From contig NZ_JAGT01000001.1 in NCBI RefSeq assembly GCF_000526795.1, forward strand, positions 1,325,001-1,389,000: DNA of 64,000 bases, given 5' to 3'. This DNA is from Ruminococcus flavefaciens AE3010 (GTDB lineage Bacteria > Bacillota > Clostridia > Oscillospirales > Ruminococcaceae). Positions 34,649-43,024 of the stretch are shown piece by piece (positions within the stretch are counted from its first letter, which is position 1; every line of letters starts with the position of its first letter). The notes below the pieces were generated by a model, which ran no database searches, was not told where the DNA came from, and saw only the letters and a list, made by a program, of their open reading frames with translations. The position numbers were made by a program, and so were the translations under genes.

Positions 34649-36202
34649 TTATTCCCACTCCACAGTTCCTGGTGGCTTTGAGGTTATATCATACACTACG
34701 CGGTTGACGTGCTCCACCTCGTTGCAGAGACGGTTTGAGACCTTTGCAAGCACATCGTAGGGTATCCTTGCCCAGTCGGCTGTCATAAAGTCGTCTGTAG
34801 TAACTGCGCGGATAGCGATAAGGTGGTCGTATGTACGGTGGTCGCCCATAACTCCTACTGTGCGGACATCGGGAAGAACCGCGAAGAACTGCTTCAGCTG
34901 CTCCTCGATACCGCTCTTGCGTATCTCGTCACGGAAAACAGCGTCTGCTTCCTGCAATATCTTTATCTTTTCCTCGGTTATCTCGCCGATGATACGAACT
35001 CCCAGACCGGGACCCGGGAACGGCTGACGCCATACGAGGTCATGAGGTATGCCAAGCTTTTCGCCCACGGCTCTAACCTCGTCCTTGAAGAGGTCGCCGA
35101 GAGGCTCTATAGTGCCTGCGAACTTGATATCATCAGGCATTTTAACCATGTTGTGGTGAGTCTTGATAACGGCTGTGCTGCCGTGACCTGCCTGATTACC
35201 TCTGCCCGACTCGATACGGTCGGGATAGATAGTACCCTGTGCGAAGAAGCCGTCAGTGCCCTGCTCTCTTATCTTATCCCAGAAAACATTGTAGAACTCG
35301 GTACCTATTATTTTACGCTTCTGCTCGGGGTCTGTAACGCCTTTAAGTGCGGTGAGGAACTTGTCCTTGCAGTTTACGCGGACAAAATTCATATCGAAGA
35401 GCTTTGTGAAGGTCTCCTCAACGAAGTCGCCCTCGTCCTTTCGCATGAGTCCCTGATCCACGAAAACGCAGGTGAGCTGCTTACCTACTGCACGGCTGAG
35501 AAGTCCTGCTGCAACTGATGAATCAACGCCGCCCGAAAGACCGAGAATGACCTTCTTGTCGCCTATCTGCTCGCGGAGCTTCTTAACTGTATTCTCTATG
35601 AAATCGTCCATTACCCAGTCGCCTGTGCAGCCACAGACATTATAGAGGAAGTTATGGAGTATCTGCTTGCCGTATTCGCTGTGAGTTACCTCGGGGTGGA
35701 ACTGTACAGCGTAGAGCTTTCTTTCGGGAGCTTCAAATGCAGCGCAGGGACAGTCCGAAGACTTTGCCGTAACACTGAATCCCTCGGGAAGCTGACTTAC
35801 GAAGTCGGTATGGCTCATCCATACCACGCTCTTTTCGGGGACTTCCTTAAAGATAAGGCTGCCGCTGTTCTGAGTGATCTCGATCTTGCCGTACTCACTC
35901 TTTTCGCAGCTCTCCACCTTGCCGCCGAGAGTATAAGCCATGAGCTGACAGCCGTAGCAGATACCGAGGATAGGCACTCCGATCTCGAATATCTCCTTTG
36001 AGATATGAGGTGAGCTGGGATCATAAACGCTGTTGGGACCGCCTGTGAAGATGATAGCGGTGGGATTCAGCGCTTTGAGCTCGCTGATAGGAGTGTCAAA
36101 TCTCTTGATCTCGCAGTACACGCCGCACTCACGGACTCTTCGTGCGATAAGCTGATTGTACTGACCGCCGAAATCGAGAACGATACAAAGCTGGTTAGAC
36201 AT
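34649..36202 (-). CDS. guaA: GMP synthase (glutamine-hydrolysing)
   Basis: Makes GMP from XMP, ATP and glutamine. Residues 1-195 form the class I glutaminase with [15 protein letters not shown] (Cys nucleophile) and [11 protein letters not shown]; residues 205-390 form the ATP pyrophosphatase with the PP-loop [16 protein letters not shown]; the C-terminal dimerization domain ends in KPPGTVEWE, the usual GuaA terminus. The 517-aa length is normal. ATG 36202 has AAGGAGGGAC upstream. The transcript probably starts near 36375 (promoter 36382-36410), giving a leader of about 170 bases that contains a long hairpin; no purine-riboswitch consensus was found. Confidence 0.97.
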   Translation of the reverse strand: MSNQLCIVLDFGGQYNQLIARRVRECGVYCEIKRFDTPISELKALNPTAIIFTGGPNSVYDPSSPHISKEIFEIGVPILGICYGCQLMAYTLGGKVESCEKSEYGKIEITQNSGSLIFKEVPEKSVVWMSHTDFVSQLPEGFSVTAKSSDCPCAAFEAPERKLYAVQFHPEVTHSEYGKQILHNFLYNVCGCTGDWVMDDFIENTVKKLREQIGDKKVILGLSGGVDSSVAAGLLSRAVGKQLTCVFVDQGLMRKDEGDFVEETFTKLFDMNFVRVNCKDKFLTALKGVTDPEQKRKIIGTEFYNVFWDKIREQGTDGFFAQGTIYPDRIESGRGNQAGHGSTAVIKTHHNMVKMPDDIKFAGTIEPLGDLFKDEVRAVGEKLGIPHDLVWRQPFPGPGLGVRIIGEITEEKIKILQEADAVFRDEIRKSGIEEQLKQFFAVLPDVRTVGVMGDHRTYDHLIAIRAVTTDDFMTADWARIPYDVLAKVSNRLCNEVEHVNRVVYDITSKPPGTVEWE

Positions 36203-36283
36203 AAGTCCCTCCTTAACTTCCGCTTTACGGCAGCGGACGCCGTATTTTTGTTTTCAAAAATCAGCGAAGCTGTTTTTTGAAAC

Positions 36284-36382
36284 GAGAAAGTAGTAAGTAG
36301 TGAGTAGTAAGTAGTAAGTAGTAAGAGTTTACGTTTTAAAGCACTGTCTACTACTCGCTACTCACTACTTTCTACTCACTAA
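36284..36382. repeat. Simple-sequence long hairpin, element B
   Basis: The left arm is built of AGTAGTA/AGTAGTG units (36284-36328), the right arm of their inverted complement (36346-36382), with a 17-base loop. Same architecture as elements A (12230) and C (41284). It lies within the guaA leader. Confidence 0.75.
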
Positions 36383-36410
36383 TTATGCCATATTTCAGAG
36401 AAAATTTCAA
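36382..36410 (-). promoter_or_regulatory. sigmaA promoter of guaA
   Basis: TTGAAA, 17 bp, CATAAT on the minus strand. Confidence 0.7.
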
Positions 36411-36490
36411 GCCCTGCAAACGCTTTTTTGCGGTAAAAACAGTCCTGCTGACAATTATAGTAAAATTCAATAAAAAATAACAACTACCTA

Positions 36491-36519
36491 TTGAATTTAC
36501 TAACATTTTGTGGTATAAT
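36491..36519 (+). promoter_or_regulatory. sigmaA promoter of the HD-domain gene
   Basis: TTGAAT, 17 bp, TATAAT; the start codon is 31 bp downstream. Confidence 0.8.
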
Positions 36520-36550
36520 ATATTTATATAGTTTCAAAAGGAGTTTCAAT

Positions 36551-37153
36551 ATGTCCGCAAAAGAAGAATTTATCACCATATATAAGCAAAACATCAAGCG
36601 CGAAGGTGCAGACAGGCTTCTGGAGTTCCTCGAAAAGAGCGACTTCTTCACAGCTCCCAGCAGTACCCGTTTCCACGGCTCTCATGAGGGCGGGCTCGTC
36701 CAGCACAGCCTCAACGTATACCACTGCCTCAAGGATTACCTCTCACGTCCCCGCACAAAAGAACTCTACGGCATGGATTACTCGGAGGAGACTATAGCAA
36801 TAGTTGCCCTGCTCCACGATGTATGCAAGGTGAACTTCTACACTGTGGAAATGCGCAACAAGAAAAACGACGAAACAGGACAGTGGGAGAAGGTCCCGTT
36901 CTACGCTATCAATGATACTCTCCCCTACGGACACGGCGAAAAGTCCGTGTACATACTTTCGGGCTACTTCTACGGTGAGAACCGTCTTACCCGTGAGGAA
37001 GCCTTTGCAATAAGGTATCATATGGGTTTTTCATACGGAGGAACAGAAGAAAGAAATTCCATCGGCAGGGCACTTGAAATGTACCCGCTCGCTCTGGCAC
37101 TGAACGTGGCCGATATGGAAGCTTCCTACTATATGGAAGGCTCAGAAAAATAA
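36551..37153 (+). CDS. HD-domain hydrolase
   Basis: A 200-aa metal-dependent phosphohydrolase. ATG 36551 with AAAGGAG 8 bp upstream is chosen; the frame extends upstream only into the promoter. The HD signature is visible as GGLVQHSLNVYHCL (first His) and VALLHDVCKVNFY (His-Asp), with later DGHGEKS-like YGHGEKSVYIL and RYHMGFS supplying further ligands. Such proteins hydrolyse nucleotides or nucleic-acid ends; the substrate is unknown. It is followed after 22 bp by the GH13 gene, so the two are likely co-transcribed. Confidence 0.88.
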   Translation: MSAKEEFITIYKQNIKREGADRLLEFLEKSDFFTAPSSTRFHGSHEGGLVQHSLNVYHCLKDYLSRPRTKELYGMDYSEETIAIVALLHDVCKVNFYTVEMRNKKNDETGQWEKVPFYAINDTLPYGHGEKSVYILSGYFYGENRLTREEAFAIRYHMGFSYGGTEERNSIGRALEMYPLALALNVADMEASYYMEGSEK

Positions 37154-37175
37154 ATAAATGTAAGGAGTTTTTATT

Positions 37176-38762
37176 ATGAACTGGTACGATAACGCCATTA
37201 TCTATCACATCTATCCTCTTGGATTCTGCGGTGCGCCCAAGTTCAATGACGGAACTGAAGATGTGACCTACAGACTGGATAAGGTACTCGACTGGATACC
37301 TCATCTAAAGGAGATGAACGTGGACGCTGTTTACTTCGGACCTGTTTTCGAGTCCGTTGAACACGGCTACGATACCATAGATTATAAGAAGATAGACCGC
37401 CGTCTCGGCGATAACAACTCTTTCCGCTTTATCTGCGACACTCTCCATGAGAACGGTATCCGCGTCATTCTCGACGGCGTGTTCAACCACGTAGGCAGAC
37501 GCTTCCCGCAGTTCATGGACGTTCAGGAAAAGGGACAGGGCTCGGAGTACTGCGGCTGGTTCCAGAATCTTAACTTCGGCGGTCCAAGCCCTTACGGCGA
37601 CCCGTTCTGGTATGAGGGCTGGAACGGTCACTACAATCTGGTAAAGCTCAATCTTCGCAATCCAGGCGTCTGTGACCATATCATCGACGCCATCAACTAC
37701 TGGATAGAGTCCTTCAACATCGACGGTATCCGCTTTGACGCCGCAGACTGCATCGACTTTGACTTTTTCAAGAGGATAAGAAGCTTCTGCAAGGGCAAGA
37801 AGCCTGATTTCTGGCTCCTCGGCGAGATAATCCACGGCGACTACAACCGCTGGGCTAACCCCGAGATGCTGGACAGCGTTACCAACTATGAGTGCTACAA
37901 GGGACTGTGGTCCTCACACAATGATAAAAACTACTTCGAGATAGATTACTCCATCAACAGACAGTCTGGCGCAAACGGCGGCATCTACCGCAATCTCGAC
38001 CTGTACAACTTCGTGGACAACCATGACGTTAACCGTCTGGCAAGCACCCTCCACAACAATGCTCACCTGCCGCTGGTATATACTCTCATGTACACCATGC
38101 CCGGTATACCATCTATTTACTACGGAAGTGAGTACGGCATCGAGGGACGCAAGGAGAACAACTCCGACGACGCTCTCCGCCCATGTCTCCACTTACAGGA
38201 TATGGAGCGCGAAAACGTTTCCCTCTACCACCACATCGTAAAGCTCGGCCGGATATACCGTGCTTATCCTGCACTGAGAACAGGATACTATGAGCGCATC
38301 ATGATAACCAATCAGCAGCTCCTTTTCAAGAAGATACAGGGCGAACAGACAGTATACGTTGCTCTCAACCTTGGTGACTATGAGTTCGACCTTAACTTCC
38401 AGACCCATATGAACGGTCTTGTGGACGTATTCACAGCAATGCCCATACAGGTCGAGAACGGCAATGCGTATGTGCGTATGGCTCCTTATTCGGCAATGAT
38501 AATTGTTGCAGACGACATCGTGAACAACGAGCCAGAGGAAGCCGTCATAGAAGAGGAAAAGGATACTGAGCTGGTAATAGGTGCAAAGTACCGCCACTTC
38601 AAGGGCAATGAGTATGAGCTCCTTGCAGTTGCACGCCATACCGAGACCATGGAGGAGCTTGTGATATACAAGTCGCTCAAAGACGGCGAGGTGTGGGCCA
38701 GACCCAAGTCAATGTTCATTGGTAAAGCAGGAGAAGAAAGCCGATTCACAAAAATAGACTGA
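37176..38762 (+). CDS. GH13 alpha-amylase family enzyme with C-terminal DUF1653
   Basis: A 528-aa intracellular (no signal peptide) glycoside hydrolase 13 protein. The four conserved regions are present: DGVFNHVG, DGIRFDAAD (nucleophile Asp), LLGEIIHG (acid Glu) and FVDNHDVNR. A C-terminal beta-domain follows (to about 445), then an acidic linker (EEAVIEEEKD) and residues 455-520 matching DUF1653 (GAKYRHFKGNEYELLAVARH, then VWARPKSMF). DUF1653 normally occurs as a short separate protein; its fusion to a GH13 enzyme is unusual. The likely substrate is a maltodextrin or related glucan. AAGGAG precedes the ATG. Confidence 0.9.
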   Translation: MNWYDNAIIYHIYPLGFCGAPKFNDGTEDVTYRLDKVLDWIPHLKEMNVDAVYFGPVFESVEHGYDTIDYKKIDRRLGDNNSFRFICDTLHENGIRVILDGVFNHVGRRFPQFMDVQEKGQGSEYCGWFQNLNFGGPSPYGDPFWYEGWNGHYNLVKLNLRNPGVCDHIIDAINYWIESFNIDGIRFDAADCIDFDFFKRIRSFCKGKKPDFWLLGEIIHGDYNRWANPEMLDSVTNYECYKGLWSSHNDKNYFEIDYSINRQSGANGGIYRNLDLYNFVDNHDVNRLASTLHNNAHLPLVYTLMYTMPGIPSIYYGSEYGIEGRKENNSDDALRPCLHLQDMERENVSLYHHIVKLGRIYRAYPALRTGYYERIMITNQQLLFKKIQGEQTVYVALNLGDYEFDLNFQTHMNGLVDVFTAMPIQVENGNAYVRMAPYSAMIIVADDIVNNEPEEAVIEEEKDTELVIGAKYRHFKGNEYELLAVARHTETMEELVIYKSLKDGEVWARPKSMFIGKAGEESRFTKID

Positions 38763-38772
38763 ATATAAAAAC

Positions 38773-38890
38773 AAGGGACACCGAGGGGAGCCCCCTCCGG
38801 CGAAATCGTGGCATAAAATTACCGAGCCTATAATTTCAGGCTCGGTAACCCACTATTTCCGTTAAGGGGAGCTGACTAAAGGTGTCCCTT
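38773..38890. repeat. 118-bp structured repeat with terminator core, copy 2
   Basis: The terminal inverted repeat AAGGGACACC/GGTGTCCCTT is perfect. The core stem TTACCGAGCC/GGCTCGGTAA (38819-38848) equals that of copy 1 at 10793-10904. It lies between the convergent GH13 and MATE genes and serves as a bidirectional terminator. Confidence 0.88.
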
Positions 38891-38901
38891 AATTATTGTT
38901 A

Positions 38902-40470
38902 TCATATCCATTCAAGCTCATGTATAGCCTTGAATTCGCCTCTCGCCATGAGAATAGCGACTGCTGCCGAAAGAAGATCGGCAAGGGGTCCTGCATAGGT
39001 GATACCGTCTATATCAAATACCATAGGAAGCACTATCAACAGCGGCAGGAAGAAAAGTATCTGCCTTGTCAGTGAAAGGAAAATGCCCTTTACAGGCTTT
39101 CCTATGGACGTGAAGAACGTGGAGATTATCGGCTGCAGGCAGTTGAGCCATGTGAAGAACAGGAATATCCTGAAGAACTTCGCACCGAACTCATAATAGC
39201 CCTCGCTGGCGTCGGAATTTGCGAATACTCCCAGTATCTGCCTCGGGAAGAGCTGGAAGAACACAAAAGCGATAAGTGAGATCACAGCTCCTGTCTTTAT
39301 TGCCATCCAGAATGCGCTCTTTACTCGATCGTAATTCTGTGCGCCGTAGTTAAAGCTCTCAATAGGCTGAGTACCCTGAGCAAGTCCTATGACAATAGAG
39401 AATACTATCATATTGACCTTCATTACGATACTTGCAACAGCAATAGGGTCGTCCGAGCCGTACTTTGAAAGCTCTCCGTAGTGTCTCAGAGAGTTGTTCA
39501 GAACTATCTGTACTATAGCAATAGCAAGCTGATTGAAGCATGAAGCCATACCGATAGAGCATATCCTCCTTACGATACGGAAGGACGGCAGCAGATGCTT
39601 GCCGAAAAGATATACCGTCTTGAAGTTGATACAGTAGATAACTACAATAAGTGCGGATATGAACTGTCCGATAACTGTTGCGATAGCCGCGCCCTTCATG
39701 CCCCAGCCGAAGCCGAGAACGAATACTGCATCAAGAACAGTATTGATAACAGCTCCCGTAACGTTGCATATCATGGTCATCTTAGGACTTCCGTCAGCAC
39801 GGACAAGGTGTCCGCCGCCTGTTGTAAGTATAAGGAACGGGAAGCCGAAAGCGGTATATTTTACGTATTCCTCTGCGTAAGGGAGCACCACAGGTGAAGC
39901 TCCGAAGCGTTTAAGCAAAGGCGTAAGAAATATCAGTGTAAGAGCCGATATTATAACTCCCAGAACCACCAGCAGGAACAGCGCATTTCCTGCATAGTAG
40001 GGAGCTTTTTTCTTGTCGCCCATACCAAGGGTAAGGTTGAAGCATGACGCACCGCCGATACCGAACATCAGCGCGATAGCCATACATCCTGTTGTGAACG
40101 GGAAAGCGATACCTGTTGCCGCATTTCCCAATGGTCCGACCGCATTGCCTATAAACAGCTGATCGACCATGTTGTAAAGTGCGCTTACAAGCATACCTAT
40201 AATACTTGGGATAGCGAACTTCATCATAAGTGAGCGTACAGGAGCATATCCAAGCGGATTGCCCATTCCACCCGGAGGTCCCCCTGCTCCTCTGGGTGGA
40301 CCTCCTGCTCCCGGTGGTGGTCCCCCTGCACCGGGCGGCGGTCCTCCTGCTCCCGGTGGTGGTCCCCCTGCACCGGGCGGCGGTCCTCCTGCTCCCGGTG
40401 GTGGACCTCCAACTCCTGACGGCGGACCACCGTAGCCCTGAGGCGGTCCTCCTAAATCTCTGTCATTCAT
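38902..40470 (-). CDS. MATE family efflux transporter with Gly/Pro-rich N-terminal tail
   Basis: A multidrug-and-toxin-extrusion type exporter of 522 aa, driven by a cation gradient. The first 70 residues are a cytoplasmic tail of repeated GGPPPGA units encoded by a 21/42-bp DNA repeat. After it come 12 predicted membrane helices, beginning MMKFAIPSIIGMLVSALYNM and VDQLFIGNAVGPLGNAATG, the MATE hallmark. ATG 40470 has AGAAGG 7 bp upstream; the ATG two codons earlier nearly touches that site. Promoter at 40514-40542. The substrate is unknown. The tail is not part of the family and its length may vary between strains. Confidence 0.92.
   Translation of the reverse strand: MNDRDLGGPPQGYGGPPSGVGGPPPGAGGPPPGAGGPPPGAGGPPPGAGGPPPGAGGPPRGAGGPPGGMGNPLGYAPVRSLMMKFAIPSIIGMLVSALYNMVDQLFIGNAVGPLGNAATGIAFPFTTGCMAIALMFGIGGASCFNLTLGMGDKKKAPYYAGNALFLLVVLGVIISALTLIFLTPLLKRFGASPVVLPYAEEYVKYTAFGFPFLILTTGGGHLVRADGSPKMTMICNVTGAVINTVLDAVFVLGFGWGMKGAAIATVIGQFISALIVVIYCINFKTVYLFGKHLLPSFRIVRRICSIGMASCFNQLAIAIVQIVLNNSLRHYGELSKYGSDDPIAVASIVMKVNMIVFSIVIGLAQGTQPIESFNYGAQNYDRVKSAFWMAIKTGAVISLIAFVFFQLFPRQILGVFANSDASEGYYEFGAKFFRIFLFFTWLNCLQPIISTFFTSIGKPVKGIFLSLTRQILFFLPLLIVLPMVFDIDGITYAGPLADLLSAAVAILMARGEFKAIHELEWI
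40298..40410 (-). repeat. In-gene tandem repeat (21-bp units, alternating 42-bp period)
   Basis: Encodes GGPPPGA copies in the MATE N-terminus. Two slightly different 21-bp units alternate, giving near-perfect 42-bp copies, a sign of recent slippage or unequal crossing-over. Confidence 0.85.
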
Positions 40471-40513
40471 TCTCATACCTTCTTTTCTCTTATATAGCAT
40501 AAAATACTTATTA

Positions 40514-40542
40514 ATTATACATCATTCGGGAACAAAAAACAA
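40514..40542 (-). promoter_or_regulatory. sigmaA promoter of MATE 1
   Basis: TTGTTT, 17 bp, TATAAT on the minus strand, 43 bp upstream of the start. Confidence 0.65.
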
Positions 40543-40630
40543 TAGAAAGACTTAACAGAAAAGCCAAAACCAAATCAATACTTTCTGTCAAACATGATGT
40601 AATTTCAACAGTACGGAAACTTTTTTGTCC

Positions 40631-40659
40631 TTGACACTATGTCCCATGTGTGGTAAAAT
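40631..40659 (+). promoter_or_regulatory. sigmaA promoter of maf
   Basis: TTGACA, 17 bp, TAAAAT, followed by a leader of about 70 bases before the ATG. Confidence 0.75.
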
Positions 40660-40738
40660 TAACCTTGTGGATCATTATTATGACTTGCGAGGAATCCGTA
40701 ACAATAGCTATGGCGGCACATACTAAGGAGTTTTTTGA

Positions 40739-41296
40739 ATGAAGATAATACTTGCATCGGCTTCACCCAGACGGCGTGAGCTGATGAGATACATAACCGA
40801 GGACTTCGAGGCAGTATCAACGGACTGTGACGAGACTCTCCCCGATGATATTGAACCGAAAGCAGCTTCCGAGTACCTTGCGGTGCTGAAAGCAAAGGCT
40901 GCTGCGGAGAAGTACCCCGACTGCGTTGTGATAGGCTGTGATACCACGGTCATACTGGGCAGCGAGATACTGGGCAAGCCCCGTGACAGAGCCCAGTGCA
41001 TAGCCGATATATCAAAGCTCTCAGGCAAAACGCATCAGGTCATTACGGGCTGCTGCATAATCAGCGACGGCAGGGTGAGCTCATTCTCAGAGGTGACCGA
41101 CGTGACCTTCCGCGAGCTGACGGCTGCCGAGATAGAAGCCTACGCCGATACCGACGAGCCCTATGACAAGGCTGGCGGCTACGGCATACAGGGACTGGGC
41201 TCGGCACTTATCTCCCATATTGACGGAGACTTTTTCAATGTGGTAGGACTGCCAGTTGGACGTCTTTTCAATGAACTGAAAAAAGTTGAGAGTTGA
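40739..41296 (+). CDS. maf: Maf family nucleoside triphosphate pyrophosphatase
   Basis: House-cleaning enzyme that hydrolyses non-canonical or modified nucleoside triphosphates to the monophosphate. The family start is LASASPRRRELM; further motifs are VIGCDTTV, GKPRDRAQC and the segment YDKAGGYGIQGLGS near residue 145, which together form the substrate pocket. The length of 185 aa is normal. ATG 40739 with AAGGAG 8 bp upstream. It is transcribed from its own promoter; the repeat element C follows. Confidence 0.94.
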   Translation: MKIILASASPRRRELMRYITEDFEAVSTDCDETLPDDIEPKAASEYLAVLKAKAAAEKYPDCVVIGCDTTVILGSEILGKPRDRAQCIADISKLSGKTHQVITGCCIISDGRVSSFSEVTDVTFRELTAAEIEAYADTDEPYDKAGGYGIQGLGSALISHIDGDFFNVVGLPVGRLFNELKKVES

Positions 41297-41426
41297 GAAT
41301 TGAGAGTTGAAAGTTATGGTATCGCTTGCAGTGATAATATTTAAAATATGTGAGCGAAGCGAACACAACAACTCTCAACTCTACACTCTCAACTCTAAAC
41401 TCTCGGGCGGATAGTATCCGCCCCTA
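41284..41426. repeat. Simple-sequence long hairpin plus mini-palindrome, element C
   Basis: The left arm is GAGAGTTGAGAATT-type units (41284-41312, overlapping the maf end); the right arm is their inverted complement AACTCTCAACTCTA (41368-41404). The mini-palindrome GGGCGGAT/ATCCGCCC followed by CTAC lies at 41404-41426. Confidence 0.8.
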
Positions 41427-41466
41427 CTAAGCACTAAAAACTAATAACTATAAAGGAGTATTTACC

Positions 41467-42735
41467 ATGAACTCAACCGCATTTCATTCTGCTGACATTC
41501 TTATCCCAAAGGACTGCGATATGCACAAGTGGTCCGTTATCGCCTGTGACCAGTACACCAGCGAGCCTGAATACTGGGACGAAGTAAGCACTACAGTGGG
41601 CAGCGCTCCCTCGACGCTGAACCTTATCCTCCCCGAGCTTTATCTGGAACAGGACGGCGTTGCACAGCGCATTGACAATATCCACACAGCTATGGACAAG
41701 TACCTCTCCGACGGTATCTTCACCGAGTACACGGACGCTATGGTATACGTTGAACGCACCCAGAGCAACGGCATTCTCCGTCAGGGCATCGTAGGCGCTA
41801 TCGACCTTGAAAAGTACGACTTCTCAAAGGGCAGCACCTCAGAGGTAAGAGCTACCGAGGCTACAGTCATCGAGCGTATACCTCCACGTATCAAGGTAAG
41901 ACAGGGCGCTCCTCTTGAGCTTCCCCACATCATGATACTCATTGACGACCCCGACAATACAGTTATCGAGCCCCTTGCAAAACAGACCTCAGACGACAGC
42001 AAGCTCTACGACTTTGAGCTCATGCAGAAGGGCGGCAGCATCAAGGGCTGGCTGATAGACAAGTCTGCACAGGAAGCAGTTGACAAGGCACTCTGCGCAC
42101 TTGCCGATCCCGATACATTCTGCAAGAAGTACGGTCTCAGTGATACTCCCGTGCTCCTCTATGCTATGGGCGACGGAAACCACTCACTTGCTACTGCAAA
42201 GGAGTTCTATGAGCAGCTGAAAAAAGCAGATCCTGATAAGGACTTCTCAAACCACCCTGCTCGCTATGCTCTTGCTGAAATAGTTAATCTCCACAGCGAC
42301 GCACTTAAATTTGAGGCTATCCACCGCCTTGTATACGATGTAGACTGCGACAAGCTCATAAGCAAGCTCACAGCCGCACTGGAGCTCTCCGAGACAAAGG
42401 CCTCAGACCAGTACGTAATCTGCTCATGCAAGGGCACTGAGAAGAAACTCTACATCAACAAGAAGTCATCGAACCTGTCCGTTGGCTCTCTCCAGAACTT
42501 CCTTGACGGCTATATTAAGGCTAACGGCGGCAAGATCGACTATATCCACGGAGCTGATACCGTTAAGTCACTGGCTGACAAGCACAATGGCATCGCATTC
42601 ATTCTCCCCGATATGGACAAATCTCAGCTCTTCCCCACTGTTATCAAGGACGGCGCTCTCCCCAGAAAGACCTTCTCTATGGGACACGCCGAGGACAAGC
42701 GATTCTACATCGAGGCAAGAAAGATCACAGAATAA
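41467..42735 (+). CDS. DUF1015 family protein
   Basis: A 422-aa cytoplasmic protein of a widespread but uncharacterised family. Characteristic segments are FHSADILIPKDCDMHKWSVI at the start, CDQYTSEPEYW, FILMDDPDNT-like ILIDDPDNTVIEP, and AMGDGNHSLATAKEFYEQ in the centre (residues 235-255), the strongest family mark. ATG 41467 has AAAGGAG 9 bp upstream. It is preceded by element C and ended by a strong terminator at 42747-42774, so it is monocistronic. No catalytic function is established for the family. Confidence 0.88.
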   Translation: MNSTAFHSADILIPKDCDMHKWSVIACDQYTSEPEYWDEVSTTVGSAPSTLNLILPELYLEQDGVAQRIDNIHTAMDKYLSDGIFTEYTDAMVYVERTQSNGILRQGIVGAIDLEKYDFSKGSTSEVRATEATVIERIPPRIKVRQGAPLELPHIMILIDDPDNTVIEPLAKQTSDDSKLYDFELMQKGGSIKGWLIDKSAQEAVDKALCALADPDTFCKKYGLSDTPVLLYAMGDGNHSLATAKEFYEQLKKADPDKDFSNHPARYALAEIVNLHSDALKFEAIHRLVYDVDCDKLISKLTAALELSETKASDQYVICSCKGTEKKLYINKKSSNLSVGSLQNFLDGYIKANGGKIDYIHGADTVKSLADKHNGIAFILPDMDKSQLFPTVIKDGALPRKTFSMGHAEDKRFYIEARKITE

Positions 42736-42746
42736 TGACGTTTCAC

Positions 42747-42774
42747 GGGCGCACTTCGGTGCGCCCTTATTTTT
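42747..42774 (+). terminator. Terminator of the DUF1015 gene
   Basis: GGGCGCAC-TTCG-GTGCGCCC stem followed by TTATTTTTTC. Confidence 0.92.
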
Positions 42775-42808
42775 TCTCAATTCACGCATTATCTGCGAAT
42801 ACTCAAAC

Positions 42809-42831
42809 GGGCGAACGCTGTTCGCCCCTAC
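42809..42831. repeat. Mini-palindrome, GGGCG-type
   Basis: GGGCGAAC-GCT-GTTCGCCC followed by CTAC; same plan as at 12316, 41404 and 62241. Confidence 0.75.
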
Positions 42832-42878
42832 GCTTTGCCATAACTTCTAAAAATTAACACCTTTTTTTGTACAAGGTA

Positions 42879-42907
42879 TTGATTTTTCCGAATAAGTGTG
42901 CTATAAT
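42879..42907 (+). promoter_or_regulatory. sigmaA promoter of MATE 2
   Basis: TTGATT, 17 bp, TATAAT; the leader to the ATG at 43025 is about 110 bases. Confidence 0.75.
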
Positions 42908-43024
42908 TTAATTTGGATATGCATTTGGACTTGTGCTGTGAGCATTGGATCGGTTAGCGGCAAAGTTCTTATCGGTACACAGAACGTCATAAACTGTGTG
43001 CTGCTTTGGGGGGCAAATAATTTA

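Larger units (their letters stand above)
36203..36550. other. guaA/HD-protein divergent intergenic region
   Basis: Contains both promoters (36382-36410 minus, 36491-36519 plus), the hairpin CAAAAA-x-CAGC/GCTG-x-TTTTTG (36255-36279) and repeat element B (36284-36382). Confidence 0.8.

Noticed and set aside
36284..36382. CRISPR array
   Set aside because: The repeats are 6-8 bases, degenerate and inverted, without spacers; no cas genes. The 21/42-bp repeat at 40298-40410 is coding.
36203..36410. Purine riboswitch in the guaA leader
   Set aside because: The conserved purine-aptamer loops are not seen on the minus strand; the leader is occupied by the AGTAGTA hairpin.
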